Assembly: GCA_934395135.1 (NCBI GenBank)
Contig: CAKRRK010000034.1
Coordinates: forward strand, 1-13,382
Length of the DNA: 13,382 nucleotides
From: an uncultured Eubacteriales bacterium
GTDB lineage: Bacteria; Bacillota; Clostridia; Oscillospirales; Butyricicoccaceae
Direction: 5' to 3'
Below the pieces are notes generated by a model. That model did no database searches. It had not been told where the DNA came from and saw only the letters and a list, made by a program, of their open reading frames with translations. This document shows, in pieces, positions 6,356 through 12,760 of this stretch. The translations under genes were made by a program, and so were the position numbers. Each line of letters starts with the position of its first letter. Within the stretch, counting starts at the first letter, position 1.

Positions 6356-7755
6356 AACTGCAGATCAAAATAACGCTGTGCATCGTTTGTCTGCTTTCTG
6401 TGATTTTCGGCATTGGCGGCAGTATGCTGATTTTTATTTCCTTTGAAGATTCCCTTGCCAGGGAGAAGGAGTCTGCCTTCTCCTCCTATCAAATGGCCCT
6501 GCATACCCTGCAGGTAGTCAACACGCTAAAAAACCGGCTGGAATACAACGATGTTTCCTATACCCTGGAACAGCTTTCCCGCCAAAACGACTCTGTCTGG
6601 GCCGGCCTGCGTCTTTCTTCTCCGGACCAAACCATCTATGAAAGCGGCGACGCCGTTCCGTATCTATCCGCCCCATCCTACAACGGAGATTTGGAGCATT
6701 GCTGCATCACCAATATTTTTGACAACGACGCCAAACCCTACTTACAGATTTCCGGCGCTTTCTCCGCCGGAAGCGATACCCTGTATCTGGACGTCGCCTA
6801 TGATATTTCCCCGATTTACGAAACCAGACAATGGCAGCAGGAAATCTATCAAAGTATTTTTTTGATTATGGTCGTTCTCGGCGTGCTTACGGCGCTGGCT
6901 GCCTCCTGGGTGCTCACCCGCCCGCTCCATAGTTTGTCCCGAGCGGCTCGTTCTATCGCGTCCGGCAATTATACCTGCCGCGCGCAGGTACATTCCAGCG
7001 ATGAAATCGGTGACACTGCCAGGGACTTTAACCATATGGCGGCGGCGCTGGAACAAAACATCGACGAACTGACAGAAACCGTTCGGCGGCAGGAAGTTTT
7101 TCTTGGAAGCTTTGCCCATGAGATAAAAACCCCGATGACTTCCATCATTGGGTATGCTGACTTGCTGCGCCGCCAAACTCTGCCGCCGGAAAAACAGGTG
7201 GAAGCTGCAAACTATATTTTTTCGGAGGGGAAGCGACTGGAAAGCCTATCCTTTAAGCTTTTGGACATTTTGGTGCTGAAACATCGGGAGGTCGCCTTTT
7301 CCAGCATCTCACTTTCCGGGATGGTTTCCGGCATTGTCGCCCATCTGGCCCCTATCTATGAAAAGGAAGGAATTGCATTCTCCTATCAGTGTGAAGAGGG
7401 CAACTGCTGTTTCGAGCCGGATCTTGTCAAAACACTGCTGCTAAATCTGCTGGACAACGCCCGCAAATCTCTTCCGGCAGGCGGCACTATCCATCTAACC
7501 GGAAGGTTGCTGCCCGACGGTTGCGAAATTTCTGTCACAGACAACGGAAACGGCATTCCTTCGTCTGCGCTTCCTCACCTGACGGAAGCGTTTTATCGGG
7601 TAGACAAATCCCGTTCCCGCAGCCAGGGCGGCACAGGTCTGGGGCTTACCTTATGCAAGGAAATTGCTGCGCTGCACCATGGCGCCCTGCATTTTTACAG
7701 CGACGGTATCCAGGGCTGCACCGTTACCGTTACATTAAAGGGAGGCAAAGCATGA
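6352..7755 (+). CDS. Membrane sensor histidine kinase
   Basis: 467-residue sensor kinase, partner of the preceding response regulator. Membrane helix 1 is at about residues 6-31 and helix 2 at about 167-189, enclosing an extracytoplasmic sensor region of about 135 residues with no domain I recognise. A HAMP linker follows (about 187-240), then the dimerisation and phosphotransfer segment GSFAHEIKTPMTSIIGY with phospho-acceptor His256. The ATPase domain shows the N box LLLNLLDNARKSL (Asn365, Asn369), the G1 motif TDNGNGIP (Asp397), an F box near EAFYRVDKS and the G2 motif GGTGLGL (426-432). All key residues are present, so the kinase should be active. It overlaps both neighbours by 4 bp. The signal sensed is unknown; a cell-envelope cue fits the downstream carboxypeptidase. 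Confidence 0.97.
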   Translation: MKLQIKITLCIVCLLSVIFGIGGSMLIFISFEDSLAREKESAFSSYQMALHTLQVVNTLKNRLEYNDVSYTLEQLSRQNDSVWAGLRLSSPDQTIYESGDAVPYLSAPSYNGDLEHCCITNIFDNDAKPYLQISGAFSAGSDTLYLDVAYDISPIYETRQWQQEIYQSIFLIMVVLGVLTALAASWVLTRPLHSLSRAARSIASGNYTCRAQVHSSDEIGDTARDFNHMAAALEQNIDELTETVRRQEVFLGSFAHEIKTPMTSIIGYADLLRRQTLPPEKQVEAANYIFSEGKRLESLSFKLLDILVLKHREVAFSSISLSGMVSGIVAHLAPIYEKEGIAFSYQCEEGNCCFEPDLVKTLLLNLLDNARKSLPAGGTIHLTGRLLPDGCEISVTDNGNGIPSSALPHLTEAFYRVDKSRSRSQGGTGLGLTLCKEIAALHHGALHFYSDGIQGCTVTVTLKGGKA

Positions 7756-8501
7756 AGCGTAACATACTGTGTTTTACCGCTGGTATCACCACCCTGTTTA
7801 CCATTGCCGGCTTTTTTCTTCCCCGCATTGTCTCCAGCGTCTTTGACTGCCGGCAGGAAACGGAGACAAGCTACTACAAAACCGGGGAAGTGCAGCTGCT
7901 TTTGGCGGACGACGCGTCTTTGGCAAACCGTTTAACCCTTGTCTCCTCCGGATATAACAGCATTTCCCTGACCGACGGAACAAATCTTTCGGAAGACGAG
8001 GCCTATGCCGCGGTTCTTTCCGCCCTGGCTCTGCTTTCCGATGAGCGCATCTCCATACAGTTTCCGGAGGCGGTGACCGCCTATTCCCTTTCGCCCTTTT
8101 TGGCACTGCCGAGAGGCGGGGCCGGAATCTCCGCCGTGTTCTGGCATTGCAGCCTGACGGATGAAGCCGGGAACTCTATGACCATGGTATTGGACGACGA
8201 TTCCGGCAAACTGCTTTCTTTTTCCCTGTATCTGTCCGACGCAGAAACCGCCAAAAATTCTGACGTCGTCCTCCCTTCCAAACAGGAATCCTCCTACCTT
8301 ATGGTAAAAAATTATGCCGCCCGCGTACCAGAGGATCTTGCGGAGGCGTTTGGCGAATATTATGGATTTGCCGAAGCCTGGGGTATGGAGGCCGATGCTG
8401 ACGAAAGCGGACTCCAGTTTTATTTTGAATTTACCGCAAAAGACGGAACCTCCTGCAATATGTCCCTGTTTCTTTTTGACAGCGCATTTTTTTATCATTG
8501 A
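7752..8501 (+). CDS. Exported/membrane-anchored protein of unknown function, third gene of the two-component operon
   Basis: 249 residues from the ATG at 7752, which overlaps the kinase stop in an ATGA and has a GGGAGG site 6 bases upstream. The frame is open further upstream, but only inside the kinase gene, so this start is preferred. Residues 4-30 are a hydrophobic signal anchor after MKRN (ILCFTAGITTLFTIAGFFLP). No lipobox cysteine is evident. The remainder is a soluble, acidic domain outside the membrane with an Asp-rich strand (MVLDDDSGKLLSFSLYLSD) that resembles repeats of PepSY-like or peptidase-propeptide folds; this resemblance is loose. I do not recognise the family. Tight coupling to the kinase suggests a sensor accessory or a negative regulator acting on the extracytoplasmic domain. 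The stop overlaps the first of the TGCCAT repeats. Confidence 0.85.
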   Translation: MKRNILCFTAGITTLFTIAGFFLPRIVSSVFDCRQETETSYYKTGEVQLLLADDASLANRLTLVSSGYNSISLTDGTNLSEDEAYAAVLSALALLSDERISIQFPEAVTAYSLSPFLALPRGGAGISAVFWHCSLTDEAGNSMTMVLDDDSGKLLSFSLYLSDAETAKNSDVVLPSKQESSYLMVKNYAARVPEDLAEAFGEYYGFAEAWGMEADADESGLQFYFEFTAKDGTSCNMSLFLFDSAFFYH

Positions 8502-8553
8502 TGCCATTTTAATGCCATAAATTTGCCATTCTTTTTCAATATTTTTCTATGAT
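8496..8553 (+). promoter_or_regulatory. Promoter of the carboxypeptidase gene with three 11-bp-period TGCCAT repeats
   Basis: TGCCAT occurs at 8502-8507, 8513-8518 and 8524-8529, precisely 11 bp apart. The full units read CATTGATGCCA, TTTTAATGCCA and TAAATTTGCCA. A -10 TATGAT follows at 8548-8553; the third repeat occupies the -35 position, where no consensus -35 exists. That layout fits an activator-dependent promoter driven by an OmpR-type regulator. The middle unit matches the TTTTGATGCTA unit before the response regulator gene at 9 of 11 positions. Confidence 0.65.
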
Positions 8554-8591
8554 TTTGGCAATAACAATAGAATAGAAAGGTATGAAATACT

Positions 8592-9359
8592 ATGAACCAA
8601 CAAACTGTTCTATATCGGGCAAGGCGACGGCGGGCTCGCCGCGGCAGGCTCCTTTTTGCCCTTATATCGGCCGTTCTGGCAGCGTTTCTGCTCTTTTTTC
8701 TGATAAAAGGCATCTCCGGGGACACATTCCGGTTTCTTTCCGACGAAAGCATTCCGCCGCAGGATAATGTTACGCTTCCGCAGGCCAGCGGGCAGAGTTC
8801 CTCCGATTTGCTTCTTCTGGTCAATCCCTGGCATTCCGTGCCGGAAGATTATGCCGTGGAACTGGTGGATCTGAAAAACGGACAGGCCGTAGACGCCCGC
8901 TGCTACGACGCCCTGCAGAAAATGATGGACGACTGCCGCAGCGCCGGCCTTTCCCCGGTGATTTGTTCCTCCTACCGAACCTTGGAAAAGCAACAGGCCC
9001 TTTATGACGGGCAGGTGGACAAGCTGCTTGCCCAGGGATATTCCAGGCAGGACGCCGAGGCAGAAGCCGCCGCTGTGGTAGCAGTTCCTGGCATCAGCGA
9101 ACATCATCTCGGACTTGCCGTGGACATCGTCGATCTGGAAAACCAGAACCTGGACGAATCCCAGGAAGATACCCCGGTGCAGCAATGGATGCTGGAACAT
9201 TGTTGGGAGTATGGTTTTATTCTTCGTTATCCCGGTGAAAAAAGCGACAAAACCGGCATTGTTTATGAGCCGTGGCATTATCGCTATGTGGGAAAAGAAG
9301 CCGCGGAAGCGATACACCGCCAGGGTATCTGCCTCGAGGAATATCTGGAGCGCCTGTAA
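8592..9359 (+). CDS. VanY-like D-alanyl-D-alanine carboxypeptidase (peptidase M15 family), membrane anchored
   Basis: 255-residue zinc metallopeptidase that would trim terminal D-Ala from peptidoglycan stem peptides outside the cell. A very basic head (RARRRRARRGR) precedes one membrane helix at about 20-40, giving an N-in, catalytic-domain-out topology. The M15 motifs are intact: SSYRT (126-130), the zinc motif SEHHLGLAVD (169-178) with His171 and Asp178, and EPWH (226-229) with catalytic Glu226 and zinc ligand His229. AGAAAGG about 11 bases upstream supports the ATG at 8592; an ATG at 8582 is out of frame. It has its own repeat-containing promoter and a strong terminator after it. With the VanRS-like pair upstream it resembles the vanY arm of glycopeptide-response loci, but no ligase genes are present, so a role in wall remodelling is more likely than resistance. 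Confidence 0.93.
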   Translation: MNQQTVLYRARRRRARRGRLLFALISAVLAAFLLFFLIKGISGDTFRFLSDESIPPQDNVTLPQASGQSSSDLLLLVNPWHSVPEDYAVELVDLKNGQAVDARCYDALQKMMDDCRSAGLSPVICSSYRTLEKQQALYDGQVDKLLAQGYSRQDAEAEAAAVVAVPGISEHHLGLAVDIVDLENQNLDESQEDTPVQQWMLEHCWEYGFILRYPGEKSDKTGIVYEPWHYRYVGKEAAEAIHRQGICLEEYLERL

Positions 9360-9388
9360 CAAAAACGCGTTATTTCAAACCTTGATTC

Positions 9389-9438
9389 AGCCCCCGGAAG
9401 CTGCGCTTTTCACAAGCATAGCCGCCGGGGGCTTTTTT
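9389..9438 (+). terminator. Intrinsic terminator after the carboxypeptidase gene
   Basis: AGCCCCCGG (9389-9397) pairs with CCGGGGGCT (9425-9433), followed by T6-C-T3. The stem is 9 bp and GC rich, and the 27-base loop can fold further. It has no T-run on the minus strand, so it serves only the plus-strand operon. Confidence 0.9.
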
Positions 9439-9473
9439 CTTTGTACCATATGATAATTCCAAACCGGTTCCGG

Positions 9474-9965
9474 TTATGGTTTTCGCGGCAGAACCGGCTT
9501 TTCCATAATATAGTCTTGGTTCACATAGCCGCCCGGCAAATCATACGTTTCGGTTCCAACGATTCGGAAACCGCGCCCAAGGTAAGCCCGCATTCCCAGC
9601 GTATTTTCCCGGTTGACATTGAGGCGTACCGGCTTTTGGTACCGACCGGTCAAATAATCAAACGCCGCGGAGGAAATATGCTTTCCGCGAAAGTCCCGCT
9701 GCAAATAAATCTTATCCAGATAAACATGATCCTCCCGGAGCATATAAGCAAGAAAGCCCGCTTTCTGTCCATGATACAGCACAAACGCATAGCGCATGCC
9801 TTCCTGCCGGAACCGCCGCACGTTAACATAGTCAAAATACCGGTGGGTCAGCAAGGCGATGTGCCCTTCCTCCAAAATGCCGACATAGCATTCCCTCCAG
9901 ATGGGCGCGGCAAAATCATATAGTCTCCGCAATTCAGCATCTTTCATTTCCCGGTATTCTATCAT
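9474..9965 (-). CDS. GNAT-family N-acetyltransferase
   Basis: 163 residues from the ATG at 9965, chosen because GAGGGAGAA lies just upstream and the product begins MIEYREMKDAELRRLYDFA, a normal GNAT start. The frame stays open to 10109 but that extension runs through the promoter. The acetyl-CoA motif A is VYLDKIYLQRDFRGKHISSA (81-100), with the pyrophosphate loop Q89-RDFRGK. It is followed by RLNVNRENTLGMRAYLGRGF (114-133), the usual Asn- and Tyr-containing motif B region. The acetyl acceptor could be a small molecule, a peptide or a protein terminus; the sequence does not tell. It is a single-gene unit, divergent from the next gene. Confidence 0.92.
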   Translation of the reverse strand: MIEYREMKDAELRRLYDFAAPIWRECYVGILEEGHIALLTHRYFDYVNVRRFRQEGMRYAFVLYHGQKAGFLAYMLREDHVYLDKIYLQRDFRGKHISSAAFDYLTGRYQKPVRLNVNRENTLGMRAYLGRGFRIVGTETYDLPGGYVNQDYIMEKPVLPRKP

Positions 9966-10003
9966 AACCTTCTCCCTCTTTTCCAGCTTTTTCGTTCCGA
10001 AGC

Positions 10004-10012
10004 AGTATATCA
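10004..10012 (-). promoter_or_regulatory. Extended -10 promoter of the acetyltransferase gene
   Basis: On the minus strand TGATATACT (10012-10004) is an extended -10 element 40 bases before the ATG. The -35 region is A-rich without a consensus hexamer. Confidence 0.5.
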
Positions 10013-10130
10013 TATTTTTTATCATTTTTCTATATTTTCCAGTTCCCGGGCGAGAGAGTTCCTGCATAAACCGCGCTGGAGATCCATATACATAGACTAA
10101 CAATAACATCCAGAAAGCAGGTGATTTCTT

Positions 10131-10583
10131 TTGAAAAAAGTTATGAAAGTCGAATTAAAATACCTGATTTTGTTTTTTGTTGGCGGAAGTCTGTATTACC
10201 TGGTAGAAGTGTTGTGGCGGGGGCACAGCCATTATTCTATGTTTTTTGCCGGTGGGCTTTGTTTTATCCTTTGCGGCCTCATCAATGAAATCCTGGATTG
10301 GGACACGCCTCTCGTTTTACAAGGCCTTTTCGGCAGTGTGATCATCACGCTGGTAGAATTTATTTTTGGTATGATTTTGAACGTTCATCTGGGATTAAAC
10401 ATCTGGGACTATTCTGATTTGCCGCTGAATCTTTTCGGTCAGATTTCCCTGCCCTATACCTTATTGTGGATTCCGCTGGCTATGCTTGCCATCGTCTTTG
10501 ACGATTATCTCCGGTATTGGCTGTTTGGAGAAGAAAAACCGCACTACCGTTTGTGGACCGCTCCCAAAACGGCAAAGCTATGA
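10131..10583 (+). CDS. Small multi-pass membrane protein, putative ABC-transporter type IV/CmpB family
   Basis: 150 residues starting at TTG (10131). AGGTG lies at 10119-10123 with good spacing, whereas the in-frame ATG at 10143 has no ribosome-binding site, so TTG is preferred. Four hydrophobic segments are visible at about 8-28, 38-54, 60-84 and 106-124. Typical family phrases are present: LYYLVEVLWRGHSHYSMFFAGG, INEIL, EFIFGMILN, then LGLNIWDYSDLPLNLFGQIS and the acidic DDYLRYWLFGEEKPHY tail. This pattern is common in Clostridia proteins labelled putative ABC-transporter type IV (PF06541), but no transport activity is established and no ATPase gene is nearby. It diverges from the acetyltransferase gene and converges on the YitT gene. 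Confidence 0.85.
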   Translation: MKKVMKVELKYLILFFVGGSLYYLVEVLWRGHSHYSMFFAGGLCFILCGLINEILDWDTPLVLQGLFGSVIITLVEFIFGMILNVHLGLNIWDYSDLPLNLFGQISLPYTLLWIPLAMLAIVFDDYLRYWLFGEEKPHYRLWTAPKTAKL

Positions 10584-10642
10584 CGCCGCCCCGCCGCCCT
10601 TTCTTCCCTGGCCGTTTCCGGCTGCACAGTTCCAATTTCCGC

Positions 10643-11488
10643 CTATATGACCTGAAACCCTTCTCCGTGTACCTCGCTGGCATTCATCACAATCATAAAC
10701 ACATCGCGGTCCATCTTTTTTACTGCCTGCGCAATCTGATACATTTCTTTGGCGCTGCACGCCACCAGCACAATTTCTTTTTTTCCTTTTTGATAGCCGC
10801 CGCGGCCCAAAAGCACGGTAGATCCTCTCCCAGCGCTTTGGTCAATGACTGCGCAGACCGCGTCGCCCTGTTCCGTTACCACAAACCCAACCTTTCCTTC
10901 GTTTAATCCGCCCATAACCCGGTCTACTACCACTGCAAGCAAAAATGCGATCATAATCCCATAAATTATGCCGTCCACATCCTGGAATAAAATACCGCCG
11001 GTTACAACAATACCCAAATCGAAAAGGAAAACAATGGTTCCCAGCTTGATATGAGGATTGGCTGCTTTGACGGCCATAATAATAAAATCCGCCCCGCCGG
11101 TAGAGGACCGGCGCATATAGATGACGGCATATCCGATCCCGCCAAGCACGCCCGTCACCAGAGCGGACAGCAGGCGGCTGCCCTGATACACCGGCAGGAG
11201 AGGTGCGATATAGTCCACAAAAACGGAGCCAATCACCATGCAGCGCAGCGATTTCAGCAAAAACCGCCGGCCGATCAGCCGGTAACATACGACGGCGACC
11301 GGAATGTTCAGGACGATGGTGGTAAGCCCGATAGGCCATTCAAACAACCGATAAAGAATCAAGGCAATGCCGGAAAATCCGGTCATCGGAAACTGCGCCT
11401 GCACGGCAAAATTATACAGCGACAAGGCAATCAAAAAACTGCCGACAATCTCCCAGAACATATCCTTTCTGTTTTCCTGTCTTTCCAT
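10643..11488 (-). CDS. YitT-family membrane protein with C-terminal DUF2179 domain
   Basis: 281 residues, normal family length. An N-terminal membrane part with about six helices covers residues 11-190, including GSFLIALSLYNFAVQAQFPM and the conserved RRSSTGGADFI segment (126-135). A cytoplasmic DUF2179 domain at about 215-278 has RGSTVLLGRGGYQKGKKEIV and ends FMIVMNASEVHGEGF, both strong family signatures. The ATG at 11488 has AGGGGGTG just upstream. The function of YitT proteins is not settled; a transport-related role sensed through DUF2179 is speculative. It converges with the upstream-coordinate gene (59-bp gap, no terminator visible) and diverges from the alkyltransferase gene. Confidence 0.95.
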   Translation of the reverse strand: MERQENRKDMFWEIVGSFLIALSLYNFAVQAQFPMTGFSGIALILYRLFEWPIGLTTIVLNIPVAVVCYRLIGRRFLLKSLRCMVIGSVFVDYIAPLLPVYQGSRLLSALVTGVLGGIGYAVIYMRRSSTGGADFIIMAVKAANPHIKLGTIVFLFDLGIVVTGGILFQDVDGIIYGIMIAFLLAVVVDRVMGGLNEGKVGFVVTEQGDAVCAVIDQSAGRGSTVLLGRGGYQKGKKEIVLVACSAKEMYQIAQAVKKMDRDVFMIVMNASEVHGEGFQVI

Positions 11489-11566
11489 GGCAACACCCCC
11501 TGCTATCAGTATGGATGGCTTTTCCGTATTTCAACCCCTCAACTTTCCTCTGCTTTCTGTTTTTTG

Positions 11567-11602
11567 AAAAAAACTTCCGGTTCCTAAAAAAAACTTCCGG
11601 TT
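11567..11602. repeat. Tandem direct repeat with 20-bp period upstream of the alkyltransferase gene
   Basis: AAAAAAACTTCCGGTT occurs at 11567-11582 and again at 11587-11602, 16 identical bases at exactly 20-bp spacing, close to two helical turns. The second copy abuts the extended -10 of the alkyltransferase promoter, so the pair covers the -35 area. This is a good candidate for a regulator site in the divergent control region. Confidence 0.85.
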
Positions 11603-11605
11603 TTA

Positions 11606-11614
11606 TGATAAAAT
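11606..11614 (+). promoter_or_regulatory. Extended -10 promoter of the alkyltransferase gene
   Basis: TGATAAAAT (11606-11614) is a TGn-TAAAAT extended -10, 30 bases before the ATG. An overlapping TATGAT (11604-11609) is an alternative -10. Confidence 0.5.
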
Positions 11615-11644
11615 GAATTTATCCAAAACAGGGAGGTGTTTCTG

Positions 11645-12184
11645 ATGGAACATATCACGCAGTATTCGTCCCCTTTGGGTGTTCTAACCCTTGCGGGTGC
11701 AGGCGGCGCGCTGACCGGACTTTGGCTTCCGGGGCAAAAATACTTTGGCCGCACGCTGTCAAAGACTGCGTCGGAAAACGACGATCTTCCGGTATTCCGA
11801 CAAGCAGCGCAATGGCTGGACCGATACTTTGCCAAAGAAAGGCCGCCGAGTTCCGACCTTCCTCTCGCACCGGCGGGAAGCGCCTTTCAGCAATGCATCT
11901 GGCAGATACTCTGCGAGATTCCGTATGGAAAAACTGCAACCTACGGCGAAATCGCAAGACAGGCCGCTGCCCGTATGGGACGGCAGCATATGTCTGCGCA
12001 GGCAGCCGGCGGCGCGGTAGGGCGCAATCCCATCTCCATCATCATCCCCTGCCACCGAATCGTGGGGACAAACGGCAGCTTAACCGGCTATGCCGGCGGC
12101 ATTGACAAAAAGCTTTGGCTGCTGAACTGGGAAGGCGCAGACACACACAACTTGTGGAGTCCCAGGAAGGGTTCGGCGTTATAG
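11645..12184 (+). CDS. ogt: Methylated-DNA--protein-cysteine S-methyltransferase (O6-alkylguanine-DNA alkyltransferase)
   Basis: 179 residues from the ATG at 11645, 8 bases after GGGAGG (11631-11636); a GTG nine bases upstream overlaps that site and is rejected. It repairs O6-alkylguanine by transferring the alkyl group to its own cysteine in a suicide reaction. The active-site motif is IIPCHRIV with Cys136 and PCHR at 135-138. The DNA-binding helix region reads FQQCIWQILCEIPYGKTATY and then GEIARQ. The usual AVGxANxxNP helix is present as GGAVGRNPISI. GSLTGYAGG and the K-x-W-LL-x-E tail complete the fold. No Ada-type N-terminal domain is present. It ends before a strong shared terminator. 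The promoter carries a 20-bp-period direct repeat, hinting at regulation. Confidence 0.95.
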   Translation: MEHITQYSSPLGVLTLAGAGGALTGLWLPGQKYFGRTLSKTASENDDLPVFRQAAQWLDRYFAKERPPSSDLPLAPAGSAFQQCIWQILCEIPYGKTATYGEIARQAAARMGRQHMSAQAAGGAVGRNPISIIIPCHRIVGTNGSLTGYAGGIDKKLWLLNWEGADTHNLWSPRKGSAL

Positions 12185-12260
12185 CCCATTCTCCCGCGGC
12201 GGTTTCTGCCATTGTTTCCCCGCCCTGCCCCATTTGTGCTTCGGCATTTCAGAGACAGAT

Positions 12261-12306
12261 AAAAAAGCACGCGGACGTGAGACCTCTCATGTCCGCGTGC
12301 TTTTTT
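12261..12306. terminator. Bidirectional intrinsic terminator between the alkyltransferase and peroxiredoxin genes
   Basis: AAAAAAGCACGCGGAC (12261-12276) and GTCCGCGTGCTTTTTT (12291-12306) are perfect inverted copies: a GC-rich 10-bp stem with A6/T6 on both sides and a 14-base loop. It can end transcription of the two convergent genes from both directions. Confidence 0.95.
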
Positions 12307-12337
12307 GAATTCAAAAATTTCTGCAGCAATCCGCATT

Positions 12338-12760
12338 CTACCGCTTCTCTTTGTAATATTCCAAAACTTCCTGTGCGTTAACATCCGGTTTTACCTTGGA
12401 TATGATTTTTTCAATCCTGCCCTCCGCATCAATGAGAAACGTCGTGCGCTGCACCCCCATACTGACCTTGCCGTACAGTTTCTTTTCTTTCCACACGTCG
12501 TATGCCCGAATTGCCGTAAGATCCGGGTCGGAAAGCAGCAAAAACTGTAAATTGTACTTTTCTGCAAACCGCTGATGGGACATCTCGCTGTCTTTGCTGA
12601 TGCCAATCACCACAACCCCTTCCTTCTGCAGCGCAGCATAGTTTTGCGCAAATCCACAGGCCTGCCTGGTGCATCCCGGTGTATTATCCCTTGGATAAAA
12701 ATAAAGCACGACTCTTTTTCCCCGAAAATCCGCCACAGTAGGTAAATCCGCATCCGTCAA
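12338..12760 (-). CDS. bcp: Bcp/PrxQ-type peroxiredoxin, N-terminus shortened
   Basis: Thiol peroxidase that reduces hydroperoxides with thioredoxin-type donors. The core motif DNTPGCTRQACGF holds peroxidatic Cys30 and the resolving Cys35 in the C-x4-C arrangement of PrxQ. VVLYFYPRD, GVVVIGISKDS and GVQRTTFLIDAEGRI are standard family segments. The only usable start is TTG at 12760; an in-frame TAG lies about 30 bases further upstream, so the frame cannot be extended far. The product is about 140 residues and lacks roughly 15-18 N-terminal residues (the usual GxxAPDFTLPD strand). It overlaps the yaaA 3' end by 77 bp in another frame. Both proteins protect against peroxide, so co-transcription is sensible. 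Whether the short form folds is uncertain. Confidence 0.85.
   Translation of the reverse strand: MTDADLPTVADFRGKRVVLYFYPRDNTPGCTRQACGFAQNYAALQKEGVVVIGISKDSEMSHQRFAEKYNLQFLLLSDPDLTAIRAYDVWKEKKLYGKVSMGVQRTTFLIDAEGRIEKIISKVKPDVNAQEVLEYYKEKR

Noticed and set aside
5696..9359. A glycopeptide-resistance (van) cluster
   Set aside because: Only VanR/S-like and VanY-like proteins are present; no vanH, D-Ala-D-Lac/D-Ser ligase or VanX is in the window, and such regulators and M15 peptidases are common outside resistance clusters.
8610..9362. Minus-strand open frame of 250 codons
   Set aside because: Complement of the M15 carboxypeptidase gene, whose zinc and catalytic motifs are intact.
11051..11587. 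Plus-strand open frame of 178 codons
   Set aside because: Shadow of the YitT gene.
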